Shown here in pieces: positions 33,102 to 42,593 of a DNA stretch of 64,000 nucleotides. The notes beneath the pieces were generated by a model that worked only from the letters and a program-made list of their open reading frames with translations, was not told where the DNA came from and ran no database searches. Made by a program: the position numbers and the translations under genes. Numbering within the stretch: the first letter of the stretch is position 1; each line of letters starts with the position of its first letter. The DNA is from CAZCPB01 sp044223975 (GTDB lineage: Bacteria > Planctomycetota > Phycisphaerae > Phycisphaerales > UBA1924): the NCBI GenBank assembly GCA_044223975.1, contig JBGALI010000001.1:1-64000 (forward strand), in the 5' to 3' direction.

Positions 33102-35165
33102 TCAGCCCAGGAAGTCCAAGAGGGACTGCTGCGAGAGGCGGGCGCCGACCTGCATGCCGGCGGTGAGCTGCGTCTGAAGGAGCGAGTACCGGGTCGCGGC
33201 TTCGGCGAAGTCGAGGTCCTGGAGCTGGCTGCGCACCTGCTTGTCCACGGTCGTTCGTTCCTGCTGGTGACTGTCCGCGAAATCCACACGCTGCGAGTAG
33301 CCCCCGACGAGTGCCCGTGTCTGGGCGAGCTGATCGACGGTGGTACCCAACCTCTGCTGAGCAACACCGATGCCAAACGTGTCGTCGCCCTCTAGGGCGT
33401 TGCGCAGATCGATCAGGTCGCTGAACAGGCCGTCAACGCGCACCTTCGCGCGGTCCTCGGCGATCAAACTTGCGCTCGCCGGGTTGTATGTGGCCTTGGT
33501 GAGCCCGAGCTGGTCCGCCGCGTGCGAGTTGTTCTTGGCCGTGACCGTGATCGCCTGGGTGAACGACGGATCCTGGCTGATCGTCAGGCCGTTGGCCCCG
33601 TTGGAGAGGCCGACCACCAAGGCCCCCGGCGGCAGGCCGGCGGACGCGAGCTGTGGGCCGGCCTGGGCGCTGATGGCGTTGATGAGGGACTGGACGGAGA
33701 CGATGTCCTGCGGCTTGAGGTCGATCGAGATCTGGGTCTGGGCCGGGTTCCCCAGCGTGATGGTGAAGTCGACATCGCGCGAGGGATCGGGAAGCCCGGT
33801 GATGGGGTCCCTGGAGCCATCCACAATCTCCACGCCGCGCCCGAAGTTGAAGTCCGACAGGAGCGTGGACGTCGAGAAGCTCCGGATGCCCAGGCGGGTG
33901 GCGGTGTAGTTCGAGGTCGGGACCTCTTCGATCGAGAGGGCGCCCTTCTCGCCGGCGGCCAGCTCGCTGTAGACGTCGATGCCGGTCCCCGCCGCGTTGA
34001 TCTGCACCCGCGCGCCCAGGCCGCACCCTTCGATCGAGTTCTTGACGTCTTCGATCGTCTGCGCGCCGGACAGGTCCACGGTCGCGGTGCCGGACCCGTT
34101 CTTCACCAGGATCGAACCCAGAGGGCCGGAAACGCCCGTGAGCGAAGAGATCGGGGAACGCCAGGTGAGCTTGGGCGCGGTGTCCAGACCGGTGGCCGAG
34201 GTCGGCGTAAACAGCACCGGCGCGGCGGACGAGGCAAGGCCCAGGTCCTGCGCGGTTGTGCCCGTCCCGACGTCATAGAACTGCACCTGGTTGGTGCCGG
34301 GAGCGACGTCGATGGACAGCGCCCCGCCGCTGAATGAGACCCCGCCGGGGCCGAGCACGGTGACGCTGTTGGTGGTTTCGTAGGACTTGATCGCGCTTGA
34401 GACCGCATTCACAACGTCTTGAACCGTGTCGGCCTGGGACAGGTCGATCGAGGTCCGTGCGCCGTTGTTGAAGGTGAACTCGATCGAGCCGGTGGCGATG
34501 CCCAGGGAGCGGGCGCCGTTCAGATCGGTCAGCCGCGTGGAACCGCTGAGCGAGGGGTTGAGGTCGACGCTGCCGCGGATGCGGGCGCTGGTGCCGCCCA
34601 GTCCCGGCGTGTTGCCAAGGGTGATCGGGACGTTCTGGGCCAGGCCAAGCTCGGTGGTAAGCCCGTTGCCGCGCCCGACGTAGCGGTAGCCGCCCAGGAG
34701 TTCCTCGTAGGGCTGCTGCCCTGGCGTCTCGCCGCCGAAGATGAAGCCCGCGACGCCGGTGCGGTTCGCGGAATTGAAAAGGCCCGAGATGAGCGACTGC
34801 ACCACCACGGCCTGGCCGGAGCGGGTCGACGCGTCGGAGGGAAGGCCGACCTGCTCGCCGGCGATCGAGCGTGCCTGCTGACCCGTGTCGCCGACCTCTC
34901 CAAGCGCCTTGTCGATGACGTTCAGCGCGGCGGTCGCGTGGCTGATGTTGCGGCCGAGCTGGTCGGAGCGGTCGATCCGGTTGTTGAGCTCGAGGATTGC
35001 CGCGGCCTTGACCGCATCGTCGGAGATCTTGTTGACCGCCTTGCCCGTGGCCAGCTGGTTCTGCACGTCCAGCATCGAGAGGTTGGTGCGCGTCAGGTTG
35101 GAGAGGATCAGCTGCGACGACAGCATGTTGGGGACGCGGCCGAGATTTGAAGGGATGAAGGTCAT
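33102..35165 (-). CDS. flgL: Flagellar hook-associated protein 3 (FlgL)
   Basis: The N-terminus (LILSNLTRTNLSMLDVQNQLATGKAVNKISDDAV) and C-terminus (QLQDLDFAEAATRYSLLQTQLTAGMQ...LLDFLG) are FlgL/flagellin-like. The protein has 687 residues, about twice the size of E. coli FlgL (317). The excess is a central region with several repeated beta modules that share phrases such as DLGLASSA and QLGLTKATYN, resembling hook-IN-type repeats. It forms the hook-filament junction. It follows flgK (43-bp gap) as usual. Confidence 0.93.
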   Translation of the reverse strand: MTFIPSNLGRVPNMLSSQLILSNLTRTNLSMLDVQNQLATGKAVNKISDDAVKAAAILELNNRIDRSDQLGRNISHATAALNVIDKALGEVGDTGQQARSIAGEQVGLPSDASTRSGQAVVVQSLISGLFNSANRTGVAGFIFGGETPGQQPYEELLGGYRYVGRGNGLTTELGLAQNVPITLGNTPGLGGTSARIRGSVDLNPSLSGSTRLTDLNGARSLGIATGSIEFTFNNGARTSIDLSQADTVQDVVNAVSSAIKSYETTNSVTVLGPGGVSFSGGALSIDVAPGTNQVQFYDVGTGTTAQDLGLASSAAPVLFTPTSATGLDTAPKLTWRSPISSLTGVSGPLGSILVKNGSGTATVDLSGAQTIEDVKNSIEGCGLGARVQINAAGTGIDVYSELAAGEKGALSIEEVPTSNYTATRLGIRSFSTSTLLSDFNFGRGVEIVDGSRDPITGLPDPSRDVDFTITLGNPAQTQISIDLKPQDIVSVQSLINAISAQAGPQLASAGLPPGALVVGLSNGANGLTISQDPSFTQAITVTAKNNSHAADQLGLTKATYNPASASLIAEDRAKVRVDGLFSDLIDLRNALEGDDTFGIGVAQQRLGTTVDQLAQTRALVGGYSQRVDFADSHQQERTTVDKQVRSQLQDLDFAEAATRYSLLQTQLTAGMQVGARLSQQSLLDFLG

Positions 35166-35208
35166 GGGGCAGTCGGGAGTGGGGAGCGGGCGGTGGGGAA
35201 ACGGTGAG

Positions 35209-36948
35209 TCAGACCAGGGACATGAGGGTTTGAGTCATTTCCTGGGCGATCGAGATGAGCCGGGCCGCGCCCTGGTATTGCTGCTGGTAATTGATGAGGT
35301 TGACGGCCTCTTCGTCAGTGCTGACGCCGCTGATGCCGGCGCGCTGAGCCTCGAGGCTGTCCTTGACGATGCGCGTGGAATCGGCCCGGTCGGAGGCGGC
35401 CTGGGCGGTCAAGCCGACGGTCTGGATGGCGTCGCTCCACGCGGCGCGGATGCTGCGGTCACCCAGCGCGGTCAGCGGGGCGTCCTGGAGCGTCACGACC
35501 TGCTTGGCGGTGCCGTTCTGGACGAACTCGCCGTTGACGAGGCGGCCGGTCAGGAGCTGAGAAGGGTCTGCGAGAAGGTCCTCGCGCACGCCGATGTCGC
35601 GAGCGTTGGTGCCGGTGAAGTAGGCGTTCATGCCCAGGACCGCCAGCGCTCCGGAGGAGTCGTCGGCGAAGCTGAACTCAAAGCCGTCGTCGGCCTTGAC
35701 CGCAAGCCTGCCCTGCGCGTCGAACGAGGCGGTGACGCCGGGGACGGCGTCGAGGGCCGCGCGGAGTTGCTCGGGCGTGGTGTCGTTGGCGGTCCCCGCG
35801 GCGCCCGTGGAGGTGATGCCGTCGAGGTCGACGTTCACGCGGACGGTCTGCGTGGCCCCGGTCGCTGACTGCTTGACCTGCACGAGAAACCCACCGTTGA
35901 CGGCCTTGAAGGGCAGGTCCGCGAAGGTCTGGTTGGCCGGGTCGTTCATGGCCCGCGTTCGATCGGACGCGGAGATGACCAGGGACCCCGTCGACAGGGT
36001 GGGGTTCTTCAGGTTGGCGCCCGTGGAGTGCAGCTTGTTGAGCTGGAAGATGAGCTGCGAGGCCACAGAATCGAGCTGGTTGATGGTGGCGTCCACCGAC
36101 GCCGTGCGCCCGTCGAGCGAGGCGCCGAGCTGCCCGGAGCGGATGTCGAGCTCCTCGCCGGTGGCCTTGACGCCGATGTGCACGTCCGTTGTCCCGTCCT
36201 CGTTGTTCTTGCGAACCAGCTCGACACCCCGCGACTGCCCGCCCAGCACGACGGGCGTCGAGTGCACGAGGATGTCGACCGAACCGCCGGGCTGCTCGAC
36301 GGACGTGACGTCCATGAGCTCAGAGAGCTGCGTGATGAGCTGGTCGCGCTGGTCGCGCAGGCTGCTGGCCACGCCGCCGCCGCCCTCGGCGGAACTGACC
36401 TGGGTGTTCAGGTCGGCGATGCGCGAGAGCAGGTCGTCGGCGGCGTTGGCGAACTGACCGAGCTGGCGGTCGATCTGCGTGCGCTGCTCGACCAGGTCGG
36501 AGCGGAGCGTGCGGATGTACGCCGCGAGCTGGTCACCCTGCTGCACGACGAGGCCGGACGAGAGCGACTGGTTGGACTTCTCCGACCAGGAATTGAAGAA
36601 GCTGGTCAGGTTCGACGCGAGGTTCTTGTCGTTCAGGCCGCCGACGGTGGACTCGATCTGGGAGGCGATCCCGGCCTTGAGCTCGGCGCCGGAGTTCTCT
36701 GAGGTCCCCGACCACAGGCGGGCCTGGAGCGCCTGGTCGATCTGGCGGCGCACGCCGCTGATCGACACGCCGCGCCCGAGGTAGGTATTGCTGGAGAGCT
36801 GCTGGCCCGCCGCCGGGGTGAGGTCGAGGATCTGGCGGGTGTAGCCGCGGGTCGCGACGTTGGCGAGGTTGTTGCCGGTGACGGCGATGCCCAGCTGACC
36901 GGCGGTCAGGGCGGAGCGGCCGATGTCGAAGACGTTGGTGAGGCTCAT
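35209..36948 (-). CDS. flgK: Flagellar hook-associated protein 1 (FlgK)
   Basis: This 579-residue protein has the rod/hook N-terminal signature (FDIGRSALTAGQLGIAVTGNNLANVATRGYTRQ), the FlgK helix region (ASNLTSFFNSWSEKSNQ) and the C-terminal coiled segment (DEEAVNLINYQQQYQGAARLISIAQEM). It caps the hook and joins it to the filament via FlgL. Seven bases separate it from the upstream FlgN-like chaperone gene, suiting a chaperone-client pair in one transcript. Confidence 0.97.
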   Translation of the reverse strand: MSLTNVFDIGRSALTAGQLGIAVTGNNLANVATRGYTRQILDLTPAAGQQLSSNTYLGRGVSISGVRRQIDQALQARLWSGTSENSGAELKAGIASQIESTVGGLNDKNLASNLTSFFNSWSEKSNQSLSSGLVVQQGDQLAAYIRTLRSDLVEQRTQIDRQLGQFANAADDLLSRIADLNTQVSSAEGGGGVASSLRDQRDQLITQLSELMDVTSVEQPGGSVDILVHSTPVVLGGQSRGVELVRKNNEDGTTDVHIGVKATGEELDIRSGQLGASLDGRTASVDATINQLDSVASQLIFQLNKLHSTGANLKNPTLSTGSLVISASDRTRAMNDPANQTFADLPFKAVNGGFLVQVKQSATGATQTVRVNVDLDGITSTGAAGTANDTTPEQLRAALDAVPGVTASFDAQGRLAVKADDGFEFSFADDSSGALAVLGMNAYFTGTNARDIGVREDLLADPSQLLTGRLVNGEFVQNGTAKQVVTLQDAPLTALGDRSIRAAWSDAIQTVGLTAQAASDRADSTRIVKDSLEAQRAGISGVSTDEEAVNLINYQQQYQGAARLISIAQEMTQTLMSLV

Positions 36949-36955
36949 GGTCAGC

Positions 36956-37534
36956 TCAGTGCAGGAGATCGAGGGCGCAGGCCAGGGCGGGGGCGGGTTC
37001 GACGTAGCCGCGGCGGCCGTAGGTGCCCGCGCTGCTGAGGCGGCGAGCGACCTGGCGCATCAGCCCCTCGGTGTGGGCCAGGAGCGCCGAGGTTGCCGCG
37101 TGGAGCGTTGAGTTGGCGTGGCGGAGTTCGGCGATGAGCGTGCGGAGCCGCGTGGCGCGTTCGACCAGCCGCTGACGGGCCGGCTCGGGCGCGATCGCGG
37201 CGATCTCTCCGAGGGTCAGGGGGCCCGTGCGGGGGCGCGAGGGCGAGGGCGCGAACTCGGGCAAGCGGGCGGCGCGATCGACAAGGCCACGGCGCCGTTC
37301 CTCCAGCGACGCGACACCGCTGGCGCACGCGTGCTGGGCGGCGAGCGCCCGTTCCATGGCGGCGGTGTCGGCGCGGCGGACGGCGTCGCGGTGGGCGTGG
37401 ACCGCCGCGAGCCACGACTCGTGCGTCGTGGTCAGTTCGGTGAGGAGCGCATCCAGGCCGGGCGCGAGCGACGCGCGGGTGCGTTCGTTCGAAAGCGGGT
37501 CGAGCGCGGCTTTGTTGGCGGGCATCCTGCTCAC
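36956..37534 (-). CDS. flgN: FlgN-like flagellar export chaperone
   Basis: This 192-residue, mostly helical protein (about 55 percent Ala, Arg and Leu) has long amphipathic helices. FlgN is poorly conserved in sequence, so the call depends on position directly upstream of flgK, size and all-helical character, as well as the C-terminal HANSTLHAATSALLAHTEGLMRQV helix typical of FlgN. It would bind FlgK and FlgL before export. The start is a GTG at 37534 with GGAG six bases upstream; the GTG lies three bases after the flgJ-like stop codon. Confidence 0.75.
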   Translation of the reverse strand: MSRMPANKAALDPLSNERTRASLAPGLDALLTELTTTHESWLAAVHAHRDAVRRADTAAMERALAAQHACASGVASLEERRRGLVDRAARLPEFAPSPSRPRTGPLTLGEIAAIAPEPARQRLVERATRLRTLIAELRHANSTLHAATSALLAHTEGLMRQVARRLSSAGTYGRRGYVEPAPALACALDLLH

Positions 37535-37537
37535 GCG

Positions 37538-37972
37538 CTACTCCGGTATCGGCGCGGCCGATGCCGCGCGGCTTGAGGCATCCAGCATGCGGCGTGCCAA
37601 TCGATCGACGAGCGGGAATCGCGCGGCGTGCGTGATCTGCCGCGCAACTTCGGCGTCCTGCATCGATCGCATCTGCTTCTCCGCGCTCGTGGGCGCAAAC
37701 GGAGGTGCGGCGTTGCTGGTGGCGCGAAGTTGGGCCAGCAGGGGCTGCACCAGGGCGACGGACACGAGCTGCTCGGACGCGGCGGTGGCCCGCTGCTCTG
37801 GCGTCAGCCCCGAATCGCCGGATCCTGAATGGCGGCCGAGGAGTTCGGAGAAGGAAACCTGGCGGGAGGAGAGCGAAGGGATCGGAAGGCGCGGCGAATC
37901 AACCGACCCGGTGGCGGCCGAGAAGGCGGACGAGGGGCTGAAGGAGAGGGGTTCCATGGTGTTTATGGCCAT
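37538..37972 (-). CDS. FlgJ-like rod-binding protein (no muramidase domain)
   Basis: This 144-residue protein has a disordered serine-rich N-terminus (1-55) and a C-terminal segment (LVSVALVQPLLAQLRATS...SMQDAEVARQI...PLVDRLARRML) resembling the FlgJ N-terminal rod-binding domain. The peptidoglycan hydrolase half of proteobacterial FlgJ is absent, as in many non-proteobacterial flagella, so a separate hydrolase must open the wall for the rod. It lies between flgI and the flgN-like gene. Confidence 0.8.
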   Translation of the reverse strand: MAINTMEPLSFSPSSAFSAATGSVDSPRLPIPSLSSRQVSFSELLGRHSGSGDSGLTPEQRATAASEQLVSVALVQPLLAQLRATSNAAPPFAPTSAEKQMRSMQDAEVARQITHAARFPLVDRLARRMLDASSRAASAAPIPE

Positions 37973-38000
37973 TCAGCGGGAGGGCGCGGGGTGATCGGAG

Positions 38001-39095
38001 TCAGTCGACGATGAGCTTGGCCCGCAGGCGACCGGCCTTGGAGAGCATCTGGAGGATCGAGATCTGCTCGCTGACCGGGATGTCGAGCTGCTTGAACGCC
38101 GACAGCAGGTCGTCGAGCTTGGCGTTGGTGGTGGGGCTGGACTTGTCGGTGTTTATCGCGGCCCAGCGGGTGCGCTGGGTGAGAGGGTCGGCGGGCGTCG
38201 GTACGGGCGCCGGGATCGTGGTCGTGATGACCAGGTCCTTGTGGGTGATGATCCCCGGGCTGATTTCGACGTCCCCGGTGACCACGATCGCGCCCGTGCG
38301 CTGGTTGCACACCACCTGCGCCGGCAGGCCCAGCAGGCTCACATTCACGGGGGTGGACAGCACGTCGGCCACGAACGCGGCACGCTTGGGCCGCTCGGCG
38401 GGCGGGATCATGACGCGAACGGTGCGGTCGTCGATCACGGTCGCGATCGAGTCGTGCTCGGCGTTGGGGTCGGCCTGGTACTGCACGTCGATGCTGCTGG
38501 CGATCTGCTGGGCAGCGCCCCAGCCGGCGAAGTGCTGCTCGAGGATCAGGTCGAAGGTGTTGCCGCTGATCAACTCGCCGCGCGTGGTTTCGGTGATGCG
38601 AGCGCCGCCGCGGACCTTGCCGGTGGTGGGCGCCGAGGGATCCTCGATGTCCACGGGGCCTTCGGCGTAGGCGTACACGGTCCGGCTGTCGGCCCGTGGG
38701 CCCAGCAGCGGGCACAGGTACAAGCGGCCGCCCTTGAGGCTGCTGGCGCTGTTCACGGTCGTGATGGAAACGTCAATACGGTCGTCGGGCAACGCCCCCG
38801 CGGGCGGGATGGTGCAGGTCACGATCACCAGCGCGACGGACTTGGTCCCGGCGAGTTCCTTGATGGTGCCCACCGTGTCGCCGTTGTTGCGGAGCACTTC
38901 GGAAAGCGGGCGGGCCATGGCCAGTTCTTTGCCGGAGTCGCCCGTACCCGGCAGCCCCATGACCAGCCCCAGTCCGCGGATGACCGACTCGCCCTGCCCC
39001 TTGATACGGGCCAGTTCCTGGATGGAAGTGCCGCCGGCAAGCGCCGAAGCGGCGCAGGCGAGCGCAAGAATTACAGCGAGTGCGCGTGTGTTCAC
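38001..39095 (-). CDS. flgI: Flagellar P-ring protein FlgI
   Basis: The protein has 364 residues with a Sec signal peptide (to about Ala20). FlgI motifs include ARIKGQGESVIRGLGLVMGLPGTGDSG, the IDVSITTVNSASSLKGG block, RTGAIVVTGDVEISPGIITHKDL and the C-terminal LLSAFKQLDIPVSEQISILQMLSKAGRL. It forms the periplasmic ring around the rod and indicates a Gram-negative envelope. The start codon is a GTG at 39095. An almost perfect sigma-54 promoter immediately upstream would put +1 about two bases before it, so the message would be leaderless or the promoter fortuitous. Confidence 0.95.
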   Translation of the reverse strand: MNTRALAVILALACAASALAGGTSIQELARIKGQGESVIRGLGLVMGLPGTGDSGKELAMARPLSEVLRNNGDTVGTIKELAGTKSVALVIVTCTIPPAGALPDDRIDVSITTVNSASSLKGGRLYLCPLLGPRADSRTVYAYAEGPVDIEDPSAPTTGKVRGGARITETTRGELISGNTFDLILEQHFAGWGAAQQIASSIDVQYQADPNAEHDSIATVIDDRTVRVMIPPAERPKRAAFVADVLSTPVNVSLLGLPAQVVCNQRTGAIVVTGDVEISPGIITHKDLVITTTIPAPVPTPADPLTQRTRWAAINTDKSSPTTNAKLDDLLSAFKQLDIPVSEQISILQMLSKAGRLRAKLIVD

Positions 39096-39108
39096 GCGAG
39101 CGTGAGAC

Positions 39109-39123
39109 GCAAGGGGCGTGCCA
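39109..39123 (-). promoter_or_regulatory. Sigma-54 promoter for the flgI-flagellin cluster
   Basis: Minus-strand TGGCACG-CCCC-TTGC matches the -24/-12 consensus TGGCACG-N4-TTGC exactly. It faces flgI and is well placed to drive the whole minus-strand flagellar cluster, or at least its proximal part. Confidence 0.75.
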
Positions 39124-39164
39124 CGCCGTAGCTCGGCATTGGAAGGCGGACAATCGGTGGACGA

Positions 39165-39389
39165 TCAGTTGCGGGAGCACTGGCCCGAGTTCTTGCCACA
39201 GGGGCAGCAGCCGCCCCCCGTGCCGCCGCTCGCCGCGGGCACCCCTCCCCGGGTGGCGAAGGACGAGAACACCCGTTTGAACGAGCGGCCCTTGTGTTCG
39301 GGGTCCGGGACGGGGGCGTCGGCCTGATCGATGGGGCGGATCAATTCCAGGCGGGTCCCGTCATCGGCGAGGTATTCATAGAGGGGCAC
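39165..39389 (-). CDS. FmdB-like small protein lacking the usual first CxxC
   Basis: This 74-residue protein starts MPLYEYLADDGTRLEL, like FmdB regulatory zinc-ribbon proteins (MPxYEYxCxxCG), but the CxxC of the family is replaced by ADDG, so a conventional N-terminal ribbon cannot form. A cysteine cluster is found instead at the C-terminus (CCPCG...C). The start is a GTG with AGGAG eight bases upstream. It lies between flgI and the divergent membrane kinase. The function is unknown. Confidence 0.7.
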   Translation of the reverse strand: MPLYEYLADDGTRLELIRPIDQADAPVPDPEHKGRSFKRVFSSFATRGGVPAASGGTGGGCCPCGKNSGQCSRN

Positions 39390-39569
39390 GGCGGATACTC
39401 CTGGATCGACGGGCGAGGTCGGCGGCTTGGCGGTACATTGCGTTCGCGGCCTTATTGTCTGGTCGGTCGTACGGCAGGGCCAGTTTCGTTGTGATTTGAC
39501 CCCGCGACTTCGATCGGGGACGCTATTGACTACGGGGCTATCTCCCCGGCTTTGGAGAGCGGAGTTCGA

Positions 39570-42500
39570 ATGGCCCTGTGCCCGTCATGCCAAGCCCAGA
39601 TCCCGGGCGACGCCAAGTTCTGCCCGTCGTGCGGTTTCCAGATTGCCGTCGAGGAAGCTCCGACGGCCACGCACTGGTCCATTCCCCAGCCGCCGGACCC
39701 TGCCAGCCGCGGGAGTCGGTCGTCCGGGAGTGACGGTATCGACACCGCGGCGACGCAGGAGCAGGTGCCCATCGGCCAGTCGATTCCCCCGGGCGGAGCG
39801 ATACCAAACGCGCCGACGGTTCTGCCCGGAGCATCGCGCCAATCAATGCGCTCGATCGGCGGGCGGGGACCCGGCACGTTGGGGCAGGGGATCTTCAGCG
39901 CCGGCGCGGTCCCGGGCGGCGCGGCAGCGCCCCCGCAGGGCATGTCAATGTCGAGTTCGTCGATCGCCACGGGGCGATTCCAGCCGGGCATGATCCTGGC
40001 GGACCGGTATCGAATCGTGGGCCAGCTCGGCAAGGGCGGCATGGGAGAGGTGTTCCGGGCCGACGATATGAAGCTCGCGCAGCCCGTGGCGTTGAAGTTT
40101 CTGCCCGAGCACCTGTCGGGCAACGCCCAGAGCATGGACCGCATGCTCAACGAGGTGCGGGTGGCGCGGGCGGTGTCGCACGCGAACGTCTGCCGCGTGC
40201 ATGACATCGGTGAAATCGACGGGATGCAGTTCCTGTCGATGGAGTACGTCGACGGAGAGGATCTTGCGTCGCTGTTGCGCCGCATCGGACGATTGCCCTC
40301 GGACAAGGCGCTGCAGATATCGAGGCAGATCTGCGCGGGTCTCGCGGCCGCGCACGACAAGGGCGTGCTGCACCGGGACCTCAAGCCCGCGAACGTGATG
40401 CTCGACGGGCGCGGCAGCGTGCGGATCACGGACTTCGGGCTCGCGGGTCTGGCGGCGGAACTTCGCGGCCAGGCGGGGCGTGCGGGAACGCCGGCGTACA
40501 TGGCGCCGGAGCAGTTCGCCGGCCAGGGCGTGACCGTCAAGAGCGACATCTACGCGCTGGGGCTCGTGCTCTACGAGATCTTCACGGGCAAACCGGTGTA
40601 CCGGCCCGAGTCGATGGAACACCTGGCGAAGCTGCACGGCTCGCCGCCGCCGAGCGCTTCGGCGGTCGTGCCCGATATCGATCCCAAGATCGAGCGCGTG
40701 ATCCTGCGATGCCTTGAGAAGGACCCGATGCTTCGGCCGAGCTCGGCCCTGGCGGTGTCGGCGGCGCTGCCCGGCGGTGATCCGCTTGCCGAGGCGCTGG
40801 CGGCGGGCGAGACTCCGAGCCCGGAACTGGTCGCGGCCTCGGGCGGGCAGGGGAGCTTGCGGGCGCCGATCGCGCTGACGCTGCTCATCGCGGTGGCGGC
40901 GTCGCTCGTGGTGCTCGCGGCTCTCAACAAGAACACCAAGCTCTTTGCGATGGTGCTGTCGGACAGCTCGCGCGACGAACTGTCGGTGAAGGCCAGGGAC
41001 GTGCTGGACAAGGTCCGGACCATGAAGGACCCCGGCGATACGGCGCGCGGGTTCGCCGAGGATGACGAGCTGGTGTCGCAGCTCGCGCGCCTGGGGCATC
41101 CGGACCAGAAGGGCGCCGAGGCTGAGAACCCGGATCCGCAGAAGACGGAGCTGGCGAACTTCGCCAGGCTCAGCACGGGTGAGCCCGCGGCCATGTCGTT
41201 CTGGTACCGCGAGAGCGACCTGGCCATGCAGCCGCGCGGCGTGGTTTCGGGAGTGACGGCGGATGACCCACCCGTGACGCAGCCGGGGATGAGCCGCGTT
41301 GTGCTCGACGTCAAAGGGAAGTTGATCGGACTGACGGCGATCCCGGCCGCGGCCGCGGGATCGGTCCCTGCCGACGGCGACAAGGCATCGGGAAAGACCG
41401 CGACGGCGAGCGGGCCGGCGGATTTCGCGTTCCTCCTGGACAAGGCCGGGTTGAAGCCTTCGGAATTGAAGTCAGTCCCGCCGCGTGGAACGCCGCCGGT
41501 CGACTGCGACGAGCGGGTGGCGTGGGAGGGCGTGTACCCAGACCGCGAAAGTGTGGCGATCCACGTCGAGGCCGGCGCCGTGGCGGGAAAGGCCGTCTAC
41601 TTCGATATCAGGCCGATGGCGATCCCTGAGCCGGTGCCGGTGCGTGACGGGGCAGGGCAGCTCCTGACGGCGATCTTGTTGGTGCTCGCCCTCTTCGGGA
41701 CGCCGCTGGGGTTTGCGCTGTATCACATCCGGCGCGGGCGGGGCGATCGGCGCGGCGCCATGCGGCTGGCGCTGGTCATGCTGGGCATCGTGGCCGTGCA
41801 GAAGCTGATGGGGATGCACTACGGACTGACGGTCGACGGGGTGCTCGAGCGGCTGACCCGCGTGCTGGGCGATGCGCTGGCGACTGCGGCGCTCGCGTGG
41901 CTGTGTTACATGGCGATCGAGCCGGTGATCCGGCGCCAGCGCCCCGAGACGATCGTGTCGTGGAGCCGCCTGCTGTCGGGCTCGTGGCGCGACCCGCTGG
42001 TGGGGCGCGATCTCCTGATCGGCATGACGATCGGGTGCGCGTACCCGTTGCTGGTGGCGCTGTTCACGGTCGTGTCGCCGTCGCTTGGGCTGGCGCGCAT
42101 GCAGCCTCAGCCGATCGACGTGCAGACGCTCTCGGGGCTGCGTCAGTCGGCCGCGGTGCTGCTGTCGGTGTGCTTCAACGCCCTGCTGTTCCCGCTGCTG
42201 ATCCTGCTGCTGGACGCGGCGGTGGGGCGGCTCATCAAGAACGCGGTGGCGCAGCGCCTGGTCGGCTGCGCGGTCCTTTCGATCGTCTTCCTGGCGGTCA
42301 TCGGCTCGTCGCTCTTTCCGGGGCAGGGCGTGACGTGGCCGTTCGCACTTCTGGCGGTGGGGACGGGCATCGCGGTGTGGTTCATCACCTCCCGCTTCGG
42401 GCTGCTGATGCTCGTCTCGGCGTTCTTCGCGGCGGGCGTTCTGACCAATTTCCCGGTGGCCCTTGGCCTGCCGGGGTGGCTGGCTCCGACGTGTCTGGCC

Positions 42501-42593
42501 GTGATGGTGGTGATCGTCGGGTTGTCGGCGTTCGGCTTCGTGACCAGCCTGGCCGGGCGGAAGCTTTTCGCCGGGGCCCTGGCACGGGCGTAG
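39570..42593 (+). CDS. PknB-type Ser/Thr protein kinase with zinc ribbon and polytopic membrane half
   Basis: The protein has 1007 residues. An N-terminal zinc ribbon (CPSC...CPSCG, residues 4-22) and a disordered linker lead to an intact Hanks kinase domain (about 147-410): GKGGMGEV, catalytic Lys176, HRDLKPANVML with Asp270, DFG at 288-290, and GTPAYMAPEQ. After a transmembrane helix (about 433-452) comes a loop of about 230 residues without a recognisable fold, then about eight more helices to the C-terminus. The kinase is probably cytoplasmic and the loop extracytoplasmic. It lies between the two flagellar clusters. GGAG precedes the ATG. Confidence 0.9.
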   Translation: MALCPSCQAQIPGDAKFCPSCGFQIAVEEAPTATHWSIPQPPDPASRGSRSSGSDGIDTAATQEQVPIGQSIPPGGAIPNAPTVLPGASRQSMRSIGGRGPGTLGQGIFSAGAVPGGAAAPPQGMSMSSSSIATGRFQPGMILADRYRIVGQLGKGGMGEVFRADDMKLAQPVALKFLPEHLSGNAQSMDRMLNEVRVARAVSHANVCRVHDIGEIDGMQFLSMEYVDGEDLASLLRRIGRLPSDKALQISRQICAGLAAAHDKGVLHRDLKPANVMLDGRGSVRITDFGLAGLAAELRGQAGRAGTPAYMAPEQFAGQGVTVKSDIYALGLVLYEIFTGKPVYRPESMEHLAKLHGSPPPSASAVVPDIDPKIERVILRCLEKDPMLRPSSALAVSAALPGGDPLAEALAAGETPSPELVAASGGQGSLRAPIALTLLIAVAASLVVLAALNKNTKLFAMVLSDSSRDELSVKARDVLDKVRTMKDPGDTARGFAEDDELVSQLARLGHPDQKGAEAENPDPQKTELANFARLSTGEPAAMSFWYRESDLAMQPRGVVSGVTADDPPVTQPGMSRVVLDVKGKLIGLTAIPAAAAGSVPADGDKASGKTATASGPADFAFLLDKAGLKPSELKSVPPRGTPPVDCDERVAWEGVYPDRESVAIHVEAGAVAGKAVYFDIRPMAIPEPVPVRDGAGQLLTAILLVLALFGTPLGFALYHIRRGRGDRRGAMRLALVMLGIVAVQKLMGMHYGLTVDGVLERLTRVLGDALATAALAWLCYMAIEPVIRRQRPETIVSWSRLLSGSWRDPLVGRDLLIGMTIGCAYPLLVALFTVVSPSLGLARMQPQPIDVQTLSGLRQSAAVLLSVCFNALLFPLLILLLDAAVGRLIKNAVAQRLVGCAVLSIVFLAVIGSSLFPGQGVTWPFALLAVGTGIAVWFITSRFGLLMLVSAFFAAGVLTNFPVALGLPGWLAPTCLAVMVVIVGLSAFGFVTSLAGRKLFAGALARA

